This document shows, one piece after another, positions 1 to 8,131 of a stretch of 64,000 nucleotides of DNA (position 1 is its first letter; every line of letters starts with the position of its first letter). The stretch is taken from contig NZ_JASBRG010000007.1 of the NCBI RefSeq assembly GCF_029961145.1, positions 1,034,155-1,098,154 on the forward strand, given 5' to 3'. The notes under the pieces are model-generated. The model made no database searches. It worked only from the letters and a program-made list of their open reading frames with translations, and was not told the DNA's origin. Origin of the DNA: Pinibacter soli. GTDB lineage: Bacteria; Bacteroidota; Bacteroidia; Chitinophagales; Chitinophagaceae. Both the position numbers and the translations under genes were made by a program.

Positions 1-424
1 TGGCGTCGACTAAGTTACAATAGTCAAGGACCGCAGATGTAAGATCGCAGTCCGTAAAATCAACTTCCTGCAATTGCGAATCTTTAAATTTTGTGCTCTT
101 GATTTTTGTTCCGAAAAAAGAAGAGTGATTCAGTGTGCAATTATCAAAACTGAATGCCAATACAAAATCATCACAATCGTAAAAATGAAGCCCAAGCATT
201 TTACAATCTTTGAACACTACGTCGCGAAAGGCTGTGCCCCCAAGCTTTACAAGACTTAGGTTGCAACCGTTGAATTTGCACTCAACAAATTTTATGAAAG
301 AAAGATTAGTGTTGGAGAAGTCACAATTATTAAACTCACAATATTCGTACTCGCCGCGCTCAAGATTTTTCTGTGTAAAATCCACTTTGTCAAACTTCTT
401 ATCTTCTACATATACGTCAGGCAT
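1..424 (-). CDS. Pentapeptide-repeat protein (3' end cut off)
   Basis: The reverse strand reads open from an ATG at 424 to the window edge (about 141 codons), so the C-terminus is missing. The translation is built of five-residue steps with a central F/L and an A/C/N/S/T at -2, for example CEFNNCDFSNTNL, CKFNGCNLSLVKL and TKFKDSQLQEVDF. That pattern is typical of the right-handed quadrilateral helix of pentapeptide-repeat proteins. No signal peptide is seen, so it is probably cytoplasmic. A stop lies 15 codons before the ATG, which limits the start choice. Some family members protect gyrase (Qnr/MfpA); nothing here shows that activity, so the function is unknown. It is unrelated to the sugar genes nearby. 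Confidence 0.8.
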   Translation of the reverse strand, partial: MPDVYVEDKKFDKVDFTQKNLERGEYEYCEFNNCDFSNTNLSFIKFVECKFNGCNLSLVKLGGTAFRDVVFKDCKMLGLHFYDCDDFVLAFSFDNCTLNHSSFFGTKIKSTKFKDSQLQEVDFTDCDLTSAVLDYCNLVDA

Positions 425-562
425 TGCTATTTGTTTTTTCTGAAAAACAGCCTCAAATGTAACACCTTAAAAGCATTGAATTATGGAATCGTTGAATAAT
501 CAATATTGCCGAACGTTAAACCACTTAGTTTATTCAGTTATTCAATTTATTAGCTTGCTGCT

Positions 563-1309
563 TCACAATGACATTCCGCCATCAGCTAAAATCTCTGCGC
601 CTACAATAAATGGAGCATCGTCAGACGCAAAGAACAGTACGGCCTTCGCAATTTCGGACGGATCACCCATACGACCAATGGGGATAATCGTTTTAAAATT
701 TTCGTGATCCTGCACTTGTTGGTCCGGAGTTAAACCTTTCTTGTGATGAAGTGGTGTATCAACAGGGCCGGCACTCACAGCGTTCACTCGTATTTTGCGC
801 GGCATCAGTTCAGCGGAAAGGTTTTTCGCCAGCGTGAGTAAAGCGCCTTTGGTCGCGCCATAAATGGAAGCAGTCGGCCTGCCTATATGTGCATTGAGTG
901 ATGCATTTAAAATAATGGAGCCGCTACCTTTAAACAGCGGCAGCAATTGTTGTATAGTAAAATATGCGCCTTTGAAATTCGTATTAAATTGGTTATCGAA
1001 CCATTCCTCTGTCACGTCTTCAATGGCTGCAAACTTTGCTATGCCGGCATTAACAAAAAGTATATCAAGCGAGGGAAATATCTTTTCTATTTTTCCACGC
1101 ATTGCTTTAATAGCATCGACCTTTGAAACGTCTGCCTCCACTGCATAGGCGCCTTCACCCAACTCGCCGACAGCATTATCAAGCTCATCTTTATTTCGTC
1201 CAATAATGATCACTTTTGCACCTTCTGCCAGAAATTGCCTGGCCGTTTCAAAGCCTATTCCACTGCTTCCTCCGGTAATAACCGCGGTTTTATTTTGTAG
1301 TCTGTTCAT
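563..1309 (-). CDS. SDR-family NAD(P)-dependent oxidoreductase
   Basis: A 248-residue classical short-chain dehydrogenase. The cofactor loop TGGSSGIG is at residues 12-19, NAG at 87-89, and the catalytic tetrad fits N111, S137, Y150 and K154 (YGATK). The C-terminus ends in the usual GAEILADGG motif. There is no signal peptide, so it is cytoplasmic. Length and motifs match the glucose-1-dehydrogenase/3-oxoacyl reductase-like group, but the substrate cannot be read from sequence. It stands alone, with 204 bases between it and the glycosylase gene upstream, and shows no link to the pectin genes. KduD was considered, but no feature singles it out. Confidence 0.85.
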   Translation of the reverse strand: MNRLQNKTAVITGGSSGIGFETARQFLAEGAKVIIIGRNKDELDNAVGELGEGAYAVEADVSKVDAIKAMRGKIEKIFPSLDILFVNAGIAKFAAIEDVTEEWFDNQFNTNFKGAYFTIQQLLPLFKGSGSIILNASLNAHIGRPTASIYGATKGALLTLAKNLSAELMPRKIRVNAVSAGPVDTPLHHKKGLTPDQQVQDHENFKTIIPIGRMGDPSEIAKAVLFFASDDAPFIVGAEILADGGMSL

Positions 1310-1513
1310 GAATTCAATTAAAAATTAGGAATTAAGAATTGGGAGCACAGCACGCCCCAAAGAATGGCAAGAGCTTAATATCTGAAAAAAAATGGAAAGT
1401 TGCAAATATCACTTAACCCGGCCCTGTTAATTTACTTATACCATTTCCGAAGTCCATCTTCAAAAATGCAACTTACTTTGAGGCATTCTTAATTCTTAGT
1501 TCAATTCCTGACT

Positions 1514-2140
1514 TCACTTCTTCCTCACCGACAAATACCAATGCCACAACAGCATTGTTCCAATTGTTCTATAGGGTTGCCATCTAGAGACTATTGCCGA
1601 AAGTTCCTCCGGGGAAATATCCCCGGGCAGTCGCTTGATTTGTTTTAACGCATTCACTGCCGCCAGATCACCCATAGGAAACACGTCGCAACGGTGCAGA
1701 ACGAAGATGAGATAGATATCAACTGCCCAGTTGCCGACTCCGTTTAATTTGGTAAGCCGTTCACGCTCCTCTTCGTTTGATAGTTTTTCTAACGCCAACA
1801 ACTCGATCCTGCGGTTTTGAATAGCTTCGGCCAAATGCCTTACATAAATTGTTTTTTGACGGCTGAAATAACTTGCTTTCAACTCTTCGTCTGTCAGCAA
1901 CAAAACGCCCTCAGGAGTGATGTTCATTATTTTTTCTTTTAATTTATTCAACGCTGCAAGTGCTGAAGCGAGCGAAACCTGTTGTTCAAGGATAATATGC
2001 ACGAGGCTTTCGAAAGTGTTGGGCCTCGACCACAACGGAGGATAGCCATAAGTCTCCAATACCAATTTCAGATCGCTGTCAATCAGAGCAAGTTTCGCAC
2101 ATATCTTTTTAAAATTGCCGGAAGTAAATGTTGGATGCAT
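1514..2140 (-). CDS. DNA-3-methyladenine glycosylase 2 (AlkA-type, HhH-GPD)
   Basis: A 208-residue HhH-GPD base-excision glycosylase that would remove alkylated bases from DNA. The helix-hairpin-helix is LNGVGNWAVD (residues 132-141), followed by the CDVFPMGD segment where D158 fits the catalytic Asp. The N-terminal stretch FESLVHIILEQQVSLASA is the usual helix of this family. There is no Cys cluster, so it is not an Nth/MutY iron-sulfur type. The length suits the short AlkA form without the E. coli N-terminal domain. It is monocistronic and divergent from the beta-propeller gene at 2292. Confidence 0.88.
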   Translation of the reverse strand: MHPTFTSGNFKKICAKLALIDSDLKLVLETYGYPPLWSRPNTFESLVHIILEQQVSLASALAALNKLKEKIMNITPEGVLLLTDEELKASYFSRQKTIYVRHLAEAIQNRRIELLALEKLSNEEERERLTKLNGVGNWAVDIYLIFVLHRCDVFPMGDLAAVNALKQIKRLPGDISPEELSAIVSRWQPYRTIGTMLLWHWYLSVRKK

Positions 2141-2258
2141 GAAAAGTTAAAAGTAAAAGTAAAAAACAGCAATTCAAACTCTTGTAATGCGGCTAAACGT
2201 CATCGTTACCGAATTGTTACTAGCCGCTCGTTTACAAAGTTTCTTCAGAATTGGCCGA

Positions 2259-2266
2259 TAACTTTG
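2259..2266 (+). promoter_or_regulatory. Bacteroidota -7 element TAACTTTG
   Basis: TAACTTTG matches TAnnTTTG, the -7 box of the Bacteroidota primary sigma factor. A TTT about 16 bases upstream could be a weak -33 box. The element ends 25 bases before the ATG at 2292, which would give a short leader for the beta-propeller gene. Confidence 0.55.
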
Positions 2267-2291
2267 CAGCCCATTCAACTCATTATTTCTT

Positions 2292-3308
2292 ATGACCAAA
2301 GAATTAGCATTATCACTATCAACAGGACTGATCTTAAGTTCTGCTTTATTCACTAACGTTTTCGCGCAGGACAAACCTTATCATCTTGTAAAAACATTTC
2401 ACATCGCCAGTGCCGGCGGCTGGGATTACCTGGCTGTAAACAATAACAAGCTGTATGTGTCGCACGGAACACAGGTCAACATTCTCGACAAAACAACGGG
2501 CGACTCTGTTGGTGTAATTCCCAATACCACAGGTGTTCACGGCATCGCATTTGACAACGCTCTTAATAAAGGCTATACTAGTAATGGCAAACTGAACAGC
2601 GTAACAGTGTTTGATCTCACCACCAACAATGTTCAGGCACAAATACTGGTGGGTGAAAATCCCGATGCTATCATGCTCGAGCCATTCTCCAAAAAAGTAA
2701 TTACCTGCAATGGGCGCAGCAAGGATCTTTCTGTTATTGATCCACAATCCAACAAAGTAGTCGCTACCATCGCTCTTGACGGAAAGCCGGAAACAGCAGT
2801 AAGCGACGGTGAGGGAAAAGTGTTCGTAAATATTGAAGACAAAAGTGAAATAGCCGTTATTAACATTAAAACAATGTCCGTTGAAGCAAAATGGAGCATC
2901 GCTCCGGGTGAAGCGCCTACCGGTCTTGCTTTTGACAAAACATCAAAAAGATTGTTTGCCGGTTGCGACAATAAACTATTGATAGTAACAGATGCAACAA
3001 ACGGCAAAACAATCGCAAAAGTTCCCATAGGCGAAGGCTGTGATGGCGTGGCTTTCGACAACGAGAGCAAAACAATATTTGCATCTAACGGAGAAGATGG
3101 TACAATGACCGTAATTAAGGAGAAGTCAGCAAATTCATTTGAAGTAATCAATACGGTTGCAACGAAGAAAGGAGCAAGAACCATCGCCATTGATGAAGTA
3201 AGTCACGCTATTTACTTACCCACTGCAGACTTTGTGGCAGGGCCGCACGAGGGCAAACGCCCTCCAATAGTTCCCGGTAGTTTTGAAGTTTTGGTATATA
3301 ATAAATAA
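2292..3308 (+). CDS. Exported YncE/YVTN-type beta-propeller protein
   Basis: 338 residues with a Sec signal peptide ending near FTNVFAQ (about residue 26). The rest consists of repeated blades of about 40 residues, such as NKLYVSHGTQVNILDKTTGDSVGV, N-VVATIALDGKPE-A and KTIAKVPIGEGCDGVAFDNESKTIFASN, which are typical of YncE and YVTN-family propellers. These are periplasmic or surface proteins whose ligand is generally unknown. The gene has its own promoter-like element at 2259 and a strong hairpin terminator at 3332, so it is a single-gene unit. No lipobox or catalytic signature is seen. Confidence 0.85.
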   Translation: MTKELALSLSTGLILSSALFTNVFAQDKPYHLVKTFHIASAGGWDYLAVNNNKLYVSHGTQVNILDKTTGDSVGVIPNTTGVHGIAFDNALNKGYTSNGKLNSVTVFDLTTNNVQAQILVGENPDAIMLEPFSKKVITCNGRSKDLSVIDPQSNKVVATIALDGKPETAVSDGEGKVFVNIEDKSEIAVINIKTMSVEAKWSIAPGEAPTGLAFDKTSKRLFAGCDNKLLIVTDATNGKTIAKVPIGEGCDGVAFDNESKTIFASNGEDGTMTVIKEKSANSFEVINTVATKKGARTIAIDEVSHAIYLPTADFVAGPHEGKRPPIVPGSFEVLVYNK

Positions 3309-3331
3309 ATCCGCAACACATGAAAAATCAG

Positions 3332-3361
3332 GCGTTGATAATCTTATCAGCGCTTTTTTTT
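3332..3361 (+). terminator. Rho-independent terminator of the beta-propeller gene
   Basis: The arms GCGTTGATAA and TTATCAGCGC (one G-T pair) are separated by TC and followed by eight T. It lies 24 bases after the stop codon at 3308. Confidence 0.85.
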
Positions 3362-3437
3362 GACGAGCGATTTTTGATATAAACGAATGGGGCTCGCGAT
3401 TAGAGAACCCTTTTGTGTAAGTATTTACTTTAGCGGC

Positions 3438-3719
3438 CTACATACTACTTACTTTTAATTTTCCTTTACCGGAATTCTCTACAAAACTTGCATTTTCCTT
3501 AATGGCAACTGTCTTGAGATTTTCGGTTTTGCGAGTTGCCAACTGCCCGTGTAATGACAATATTTCGGCATGGTTAGAAACCATTTCCTGCTCCAACTCT
3601 CTTATGCGTCTTTGTTTTTGTTGCAACTGCCTTGTTCTGAAAATAAAACCTGCAAAAGGCAATATGATAAAGCTTAACAAGAACCAGACGATACTAATTT
3701 TCAACTCTAATAAATTCAT
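3438..3719 (-). CDS. Small membrane-anchored coiled-coil protein, unknown function
   Basis: 93 residues. Residues 8-28 (ISIVWFLLSFIILPFAGFIF) form one hydrophobic membrane segment, followed by a charged, heptad-like helix (RQLQQKQRRIRELEQEMVSNHAEILSLHGQL) and a polar tail. The shape resembles small cell-envelope proteins of the LapA/FtsB kind, but no specific family is recognised. It is convergent with the beta-propeller gene and has no co-transcribed partner. I call it real because of its clear two-part architecture and start codon; there is no homology evidence. Confidence 0.6.
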   Translation of the reverse strand: MNLLELKISIVWFLLSFIILPFAGFIFRTRQLQQKQRRIRELEQEMVSNHAEILSLHGQLATRKTENLKTVAIKENASFVENSGKGKLKVSSM

Positions 3720-4168
3720 TTTGTAAAAGGTTTGCGGTAGATCAATTGATGTACACTTAAAGGATCCTTTTGGCTAAGTATTGGCAACTGATTTACTAAT
3801 GCAAGGTAATTCAACTTAAATTTCACCAGAGTCTGGAAAAGACCAATCATTTATCAAATAAGTCAGATTTCAGGTTGAGATGAAAATATTTAATGTCTGT
3901 TTTGTATTTGACTAAAAGCAGCATCCTAAAGTTGCAAATCAAGAAAGGTTTTTGAACATATTTATATCTTGTATATAATCAGAATTTTAGCAGATGAAGT
4001 AAATCGTGTGTTAAACAAGAAACAAGCTCACACTACAATAAACCTGAGACCTGGCATTCAATAAACCAGGCTTTCCACAAAAACTTAATAACCACCCGTT
4101 TTAAACAGACCCCAAAAAAATTATCTCCCGTCATCACAAGCATGAAAATCTGCGTGCTATCGTCTCCT

Positions 4169-4179
4169 ACGCAATCGTT
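4169..4179. promoter_or_regulatory. Putative LacI-type operator ACGCAATCGTT, site 1
   Basis: One of six copies in the window, all upstream of pectin or hexuronate genes. Read as half of a CG-centred palindrome (ACGCAATCG/ATTGCGT), its centre is at 4176.5. That is 40.5 bases before the TA of the promoter element at 4217 and about 115 bases before the ATG at 4294. Confidence 0.7.
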
Positions 4180-4216
4180 GAAGTAAAATAGTCGATCTGC
4201 TTTGCTCAACTTTTCG

Positions 4217-4224
4217 TAGGTTTG
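4217..4224 (+). promoter_or_regulatory. -7 element TAGGTTTG of the tagaturonate reductase gene
   Basis: A perfect TAnnTTTG. The 14-base context TTTCGTAGGTTTGA is identical to that before the GntR regulator gene at 48691-48704. No good TTG is found at the expected -33 position, which would suit a promoter that depends on an activator. Confidence 0.6.
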
Positions 4225-4293
4225 AGGATCAAACCTTTTTTGTGAAAATGTTGACAATCAACCTTTCACAGATTCGAAAACGATCGAAAAAAC

Positions 4294-5802
4294 ATGCAGC
4301 TTTCAAAAAAAACACTAACGACTAACCTGCCTGCGGGTATACAGCAGCCATCGGAAAACAGTTTCTTCCTTCCGGAAAAGATCCTTCAATTTGGAACCAG
4401 CGTATTGCTCCGCGGACTTTCTGACTATTTCGTGGACAAAGCCAATCGCAACGGCATTTTCAACGGCCGCATTGTTGTGGTAAAATCAACAGACAGCGGT
4501 GGTACAGATGCATTTGACAAACAAGACAATCTATATACACTTTGCGTTAGAGGTATTGAAATCGGAGAAAATGTAGAGGAAAACATCATTGTTTCGGCTA
4601 TCAGCCGTGTGCTTTCTGCAAAACAGCAATGGCAGGAAATCCTTGATTGTGTAACCAATCCGCAACTGCAGGTCATTATTTCCAACACAACAGAAGTCGG
4701 TATACAGTTGGTAAAAGAAAGCATTTCAGAGGGCGTTCCGTCTTCTTATCCTGCTAAATTACTGGCCGTTTTATATAAACGCTACCAAACATTTAATGGC
4801 AGTGCAGAAAGCGGCATGGTAATCGTTCCAACCGAACTGCTCACCGATAATGGCAAAAAACTGAAAGCCATTATACTCGAGCTGTCTGCCTACAACCAGC
4901 TGGAGCCCAGTTTCATTAACTGGTTGCAGCAGCACAACAGATTTTGCAACTCGCTGGTAGACAGAATCGTGCCCGGCAAACCTCCGGCAGACTTGCTGGC
5001 TACTTTCGAAAAAGAATTGGGCTACAAGGACGAATTGCTGATCATGAGCGAAGTTTACCGCCTTTGGGCCATTGAAGGCGATGAAAAGGTAAAAGAAGTT
5101 TTATCATTTGCCGCCTCAGATAAAGGCGTGGTTATTGAGAAAGACATTGAGATATACAAGGAACTGAAATTGCGCTTGCTGAATGGTACGCACACACTTG
5201 CCTGCGGATTAGGCTACCTGAGCGGCATAAACACCGTTCGCGAGGGAATGGAGAATGCGGAGCTTGCTCAATACATCACTGACGTGATGCTGGCAGAAAT
5301 TGCGCCTGCGATCCCTTATCCACTGCCTGAAAACGCTGCGGTGGATTTTGGCCAGCAAGTACTTACGCGGTTCAGAAACCCTTACATGCAGCACCAATGG
5401 ATAAGCATTACTTTGCAATACTCGTCAAAGCTTAAAATGCGCATTGTCCCCATATTGCACCAATACTATAAATTATTCAACACGGTTCCCCAGCATTGTG
5501 CACTCGGTTTTGCAGCCTACATTTTATTTACAAAACCTGTAAAAAAAGAAGGTGGCAAATACTATGGCTCGTTTAACGGCACCGACTATCATATTAACGA
5601 TGACAAAGCCGGCTATTTTTACGAGTTATGGCAAAATACCGTACCGGAGCAGATCGTTGCAAAAGTATTGCGGGACCGTGAGCTTTGGGACGCAGATTTA
5701 TCTGCACTGGAAGGCTTTGAAGACGCTGTAACGGAGAAATTTTACGCCATTCAGGAACATGGAGCATTAAACGTCTTGTCTTCTTTGCAGGCGATCAAAT
5801 AA
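4294..5802 (+). CDS. Tagaturonate reductase-like oxidoreductase, paralogue 1
   Basis: 502 residues, a long-chain polyol dehydrogenase of the mannitol dehydrogenase/UxaB family. It would reduce D-tagaturonate to D-altronate with NADH, the step after uronate isomerase in galacturonate use. The N-terminal nucleotide-binding segment is KILQFGTSVLLRGLSDYF, in place of the more usual GEGNFLRAF. The SNTTEVGI segment is typical of the family, and the active-site pattern K292, N297, H300 (KLRLLNGTH) is intact. It is cytoplasmic with no signal peptide. It is transcribed alone, with an operator and promoter upstream and a large terminator hairpin after it. The divergent cofactor loop compared with the next paralogue could mean another substrate (for example fructuronate); sequence alone does not settle this. 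Confidence 0.82.
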   Translation: MQLSKKTLTTNLPAGIQQPSENSFFLPEKILQFGTSVLLRGLSDYFVDKANRNGIFNGRIVVVKSTDSGGTDAFDKQDNLYTLCVRGIEIGENVEENIIVSAISRVLSAKQQWQEILDCVTNPQLQVIISNTTEVGIQLVKESISEGVPSSYPAKLLAVLYKRYQTFNGSAESGMVIVPTELLTDNGKKLKAIILELSAYNQLEPSFINWLQQHNRFCNSLVDRIVPGKPPADLLATFEKELGYKDELLIMSEVYRLWAIEGDEKVKEVLSFAASDKGVVIEKDIEIYKELKLRLLNGTHTLACGLGYLSGINTVREGMENAELAQYITDVMLAEIAPAIPYPLPENAAVDFGQQVLTRFRNPYMQHQWISITLQYSSKLKMRIVPILHQYYKLFNTVPQHCALGFAAYILFTKPVKKEGGKYYGSFNGTDYHINDDKAGYFYELWQNTVPEQIVAKVLRDRELWDADLSALEGFEDAVTEKFYAIQEHGALNVLSSLQAIK

Positions 5803-5825
5803 ACTCGTTTTTATCTATTTAACAG

Positions 5826-5885
5826 GGCTTCGACCTCCCTTTCTAACTCGCTGTTAGAGACGGTTTGTCGAAGCCTTGTCTTTTT
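5826..5885 (+). terminator. Two-tier hairpin terminator
   Basis: Outer arms GGCTTCGAC (5826-5834) and GTCGAAGCC (5867-5875) enclose inner arms TCTAAC (5842-5847) and GTTAGA (5853-5858). TTGTCTTTTT follows. It lies 24 bases after the stop at 5802. Confidence 0.7.
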
Positions 5886-5950
5886 AAATTCCCCTATATT
5901 GACATTTCCACCAATCCTGCGACAGGAAAGGTGTTTCCCGCCGCAAGTCT

Positions 5951-5961
5951 ACGCAATCGTT
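5951..5961. promoter_or_regulatory. Putative LacI-type operator ACGCAATCGTT, site 2
   Basis: An exact copy of the 11-base motif. Its centre at 5958.5 is 39.5 bases before the TAACTTTA element and about 80 bases before the ATG at 6039. The geometry is nearly the same as at site 1. Confidence 0.7.
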
Positions 5962-5997
5962 TCCGGTGTTTTTTCCTTCCACCTTGTGTTTTCGACA

Positions 5998-6005
5998 TAA
6001 CTTTA
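5998..6005 (+). promoter_or_regulatory. Putative -7 element TAACTTTA of the uxaB-HIT-uxaA unit
   Basis: Seven of eight positions match TAnnTTTG. It lies 34 bases before the ATG at 6039 and downstream of operator site 2. No clear -33 box is seen. Confidence 0.4.
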
Positions 6006-6038
6006 AACTCATTATTCTAATCATAAAAAGCGAATCTC

Positions 6039-7502
6039 ATGAAGGAGTTGAATAGAAAAAATGTCTCAACGAAAGCTTTGCCAGTAAAAATTTTGCAATT
6101 CGGTGAAGGTAATTTCTTGCGTGCGTTTGTCGACTGGATGATCGACAAAGCGAATAAACAAGGTATTATGAATCATGGCATTTTGGTAGCGCAGCCCATC
6201 AATCAGGGAATGGCTGATCTGCTGGAAAAACAAGATTGCTTGTACCATGTCTATTTAGAAGGTATTAAAGATAAAAAACCGGTGAAAGAAATTTCACTGG
6301 TAGAAAGCATTCAACATGCTATAAACCCATACACATCATACGAAGTGTATGAAAAATGTTTCTTAAGTCCTGAACTGGAAATTGTTGTTTCCAATACCAC
6401 TGAAGCAGGTATCCGCTACGAAGAAGGCGATGATTTAAATGCAAAACCGCCAAAATCATTTCCTGCAAAAGTAACAGCGTTGTTACATCAACGTTATAAA
6501 GCATTCAACGGTGCAGCAGACAAAGGGTTGATGTTCATTTGCTGTGAGCTGATTGAAAACAATGGCTCTACATTGCGCGAGTTTGTAATCAGGCACGCGG
6601 AAGTAAATAACCTCGAAGCTGCATTTATCGACTGGGTAAAAAATGCAAACTATTTCTACGATACATTGGTGGATCGCATCGTGCCTGGTTTCCCTAAAGA
6701 AACCATCAACGAAATAAAAGAAGAAATTGGCTACGATGATAACCTTGTGGTTAAAGGAGAATATTTCCACGTGTGGGCAATTGGTGGCGATCCTGTTATT
6801 AAAGAGAAGTTCCCATTGGATAAAGCAGGTTTGAACGTATTGTTCATGGATAGCATTAAAGCTTTCCGCGATAAAAAAGTACGTGTTCTGAACGGCTCAC
6901 ATACTGCGATGGTGCCTGTGGCACTGCAAATGGGGTGCAAAACAGTAATGGACGCGTTCAACAATCCGTTGGTTGAAAAGTATATTAATAAAATGGTCGC
7001 AGAAGAGGTATTGCCAGCTATTGATGAAGATCCGGAAGAGCTGAAAAAGTTCGCTGCAAAGATACTTGAGCGTTTTTACAATCCGTACATCAAACATTAC
7101 CTGGAAACTATTTCACTTAATTCATTATCTAAATGGGAAACACGCGATTTTCCTACCGTGTTGGACACATGGACGAAATTTAACAAGCTGGCTTCTCTCA
7201 CTTCGTTTTCATTAGCTTCTTTACTGGTGCTGTACAGCGGAAAATCTAAAATTGATTTTGTGGCAAACGATACTCCGGAACATGTTGTTTTCATACAGCA
7301 GAATTTTAACACCGCAGATGTTGAAGCTTCTGTAAAAGCAATTTTAGGTAATAAGCAAATCTGGACAGTAGATCTTACGCAGGTTACTCCTTTGGTAAGT
7401 GAAGTATCTAAAATGGTGACATCCATTTTAAATGACGGCATGGAAGATGCTCTGAAAAAAGTATTTGAAAATAAAAAATTAGCGTCAGAAATCGGAAAAT
7501 AA
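6039..7502 (+). CDS. uxaB: Tagaturonate reductase (altronate oxidoreductase)
   Basis: 487 residues, against 483 for E. coli UxaB. It reduces D-tagaturonate to D-altronate in the cytoplasm. The cofactor segment LQFGEGNFLRAFVDWMID (residues 19-36) follows the UxaB consensus closely. SNTTEAGI follows at 118-125, FNGAADKG at 156-163 and LVDRIVPG at 210-217. The polyol dehydrogenase active-site pattern is K280, N285, H288 (KVRVLNGSH). It heads a plus-strand unit with the HIT gene (44 bases on) and altronate dehydratase. It is the closer of the two local paralogues to classical UxaB. Operator site 2 upstream suggests control together with the polygalacturonate genes. Confidence 0.9.
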   Translation: MKELNRKNVSTKALPVKILQFGEGNFLRAFVDWMIDKANKQGIMNHGILVAQPINQGMADLLEKQDCLYHVYLEGIKDKKPVKEISLVESIQHAINPYTSYEVYEKCFLSPELEIVVSNTTEAGIRYEEGDDLNAKPPKSFPAKVTALLHQRYKAFNGAADKGLMFICCELIENNGSTLREFVIRHAEVNNLEAAFIDWVKNANYFYDTLVDRIVPGFPKETINEIKEEIGYDDNLVVKGEYFHVWAIGGDPVIKEKFPLDKAGLNVLFMDSIKAFRDKKVRVLNGSHTAMVPVALQMGCKTVMDAFNNPLVEKYINKMVAEEVLPAIDEDPEELKKFAAKILERFYNPYIKHYLETISLNSLSKWETRDFPTVLDTWTKFNKLASLTSFSLASLLVLYSGKSKIDFVANDTPEHVVFIQQNFNTADVEASVKAILGNKQIWTVDLTQVTPLVSEVSKMVTSILNDGMEDALKKVFENKKLASEIGK

Positions 7503-7546
7503 TCAGGCATCTGATTTCTGCTTCTTTTAAACTTTAATTCGAAACT

Positions 7547-7975
7547 ATGAGTTGTTTATATTGTGATAAAAACGAAATACAAAAAGAACTGATGATCAAA
7601 ATCTGTGATCTTAAGGTTTCTGAATTGTTCATGTTCAAAGAACAGTCATATCCAGGTCGCTGTCTTGTTGCCTACAAAAGACATGTAAACGAACTTTTCG
7701 AATTGAGTCCCGAAGAAAGAGCATTATTTATGGAAGATGTTGCCCGTGCTGCAAAAGCAATGAGCAAAGCATTCAATCCAAATAAGGTCAATTACGGAGC
7801 GTATTCCGATAAATTGGCTCACCTGCATTTTCACCTGGTGCCTAAATACGAAGGAGGCCACACATGGGGAAGTACATTCGAAATGAATCCTCAAAAAGTA
7901 TACTTGACGGATGCGGAATATGCAGAAAAAATTTCAGCAATCAGTTTGCAGGTAAATACTTCAGCAATGGTTTAA
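7547..7975 (+). CDS. HIT-family (histidine triad) protein
   Basis: 142 residues. The histidine triad is HLHFHLVPK (H92, H94, H96), with a C-x-x-C at residues 3-6 and an early conserved K-R-H segment, as in zinc-containing HIT hydrolases or transferases acting on nucleotide phosphoramidates or dinucleoside polyphosphates. It is cytoplasmic. It lies between uxaB (44 bases) and uxaA (156 bases) on the same strand, so it is very probably co-transcribed with hexuronate genes. No HIT protein has a known role in the Ashwell pathway, and its job here is unknown. Confidence 0.88.
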   Translation: MSCLYCDKNEIQKELMIKICDLKVSELFMFKEQSYPGRCLVAYKRHVNELFELSPEERALFMEDVARAAKAMSKAFNPNKVNYGAYSDKLAHLHFHLVPKYEGGHTWGSTFEMNPQKVYLTDAEYAEKISAISLQVNTSAMV

Positions 7976-8131
7976 ACGATATTGGTTTCTTGAGTTGAGG
8001 AAGATTTTCAGAATAAGATGACTATTTCTTTTGCGGAAGTCTGACTTTTGAAAATCTCTTATATGGTAAGGATTGAAAAACGAACGTGATTATAATTTTT
8101 TTAAAAAAATCTAAAAACGACAGCTCCAATT

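Larger units (their letters stand above)
3720..4293. other. 574-base intergenic region upstream of the first tagaturonate reductase gene
   Basis: It is AT-rich. The right half carries one copy of the ACGCAATCGTT operator-like motif (4169-4179) and a TAGGTTTG promoter element (4217-4224), both pointing to the gene at 4294. The left half (3720-4030) shows no recognisable feature. A 74-codon reverse-strand reading frame (4033-4257) overlaps the operator and promoter and is not called as a gene. Confidence 0.6.

Noticed and set aside
563-1309. KduD, the dehydrogenase for unsaturated galacturonate products
   Set aside because: The motifs are those of a general SDR, no kduI partner is present, and no operator precedes it.
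4033-4257. A 74-codon reverse-strand reading frame upstream of the tagaturonate reductase gene
   Set aside because: It lies across an operator copy and a perfect TAGGTTTG promoter for the plus-strand gene, has no recognised domain, and ends in a low-quality C-terminus. A gene remnant cannot be fully excluded.
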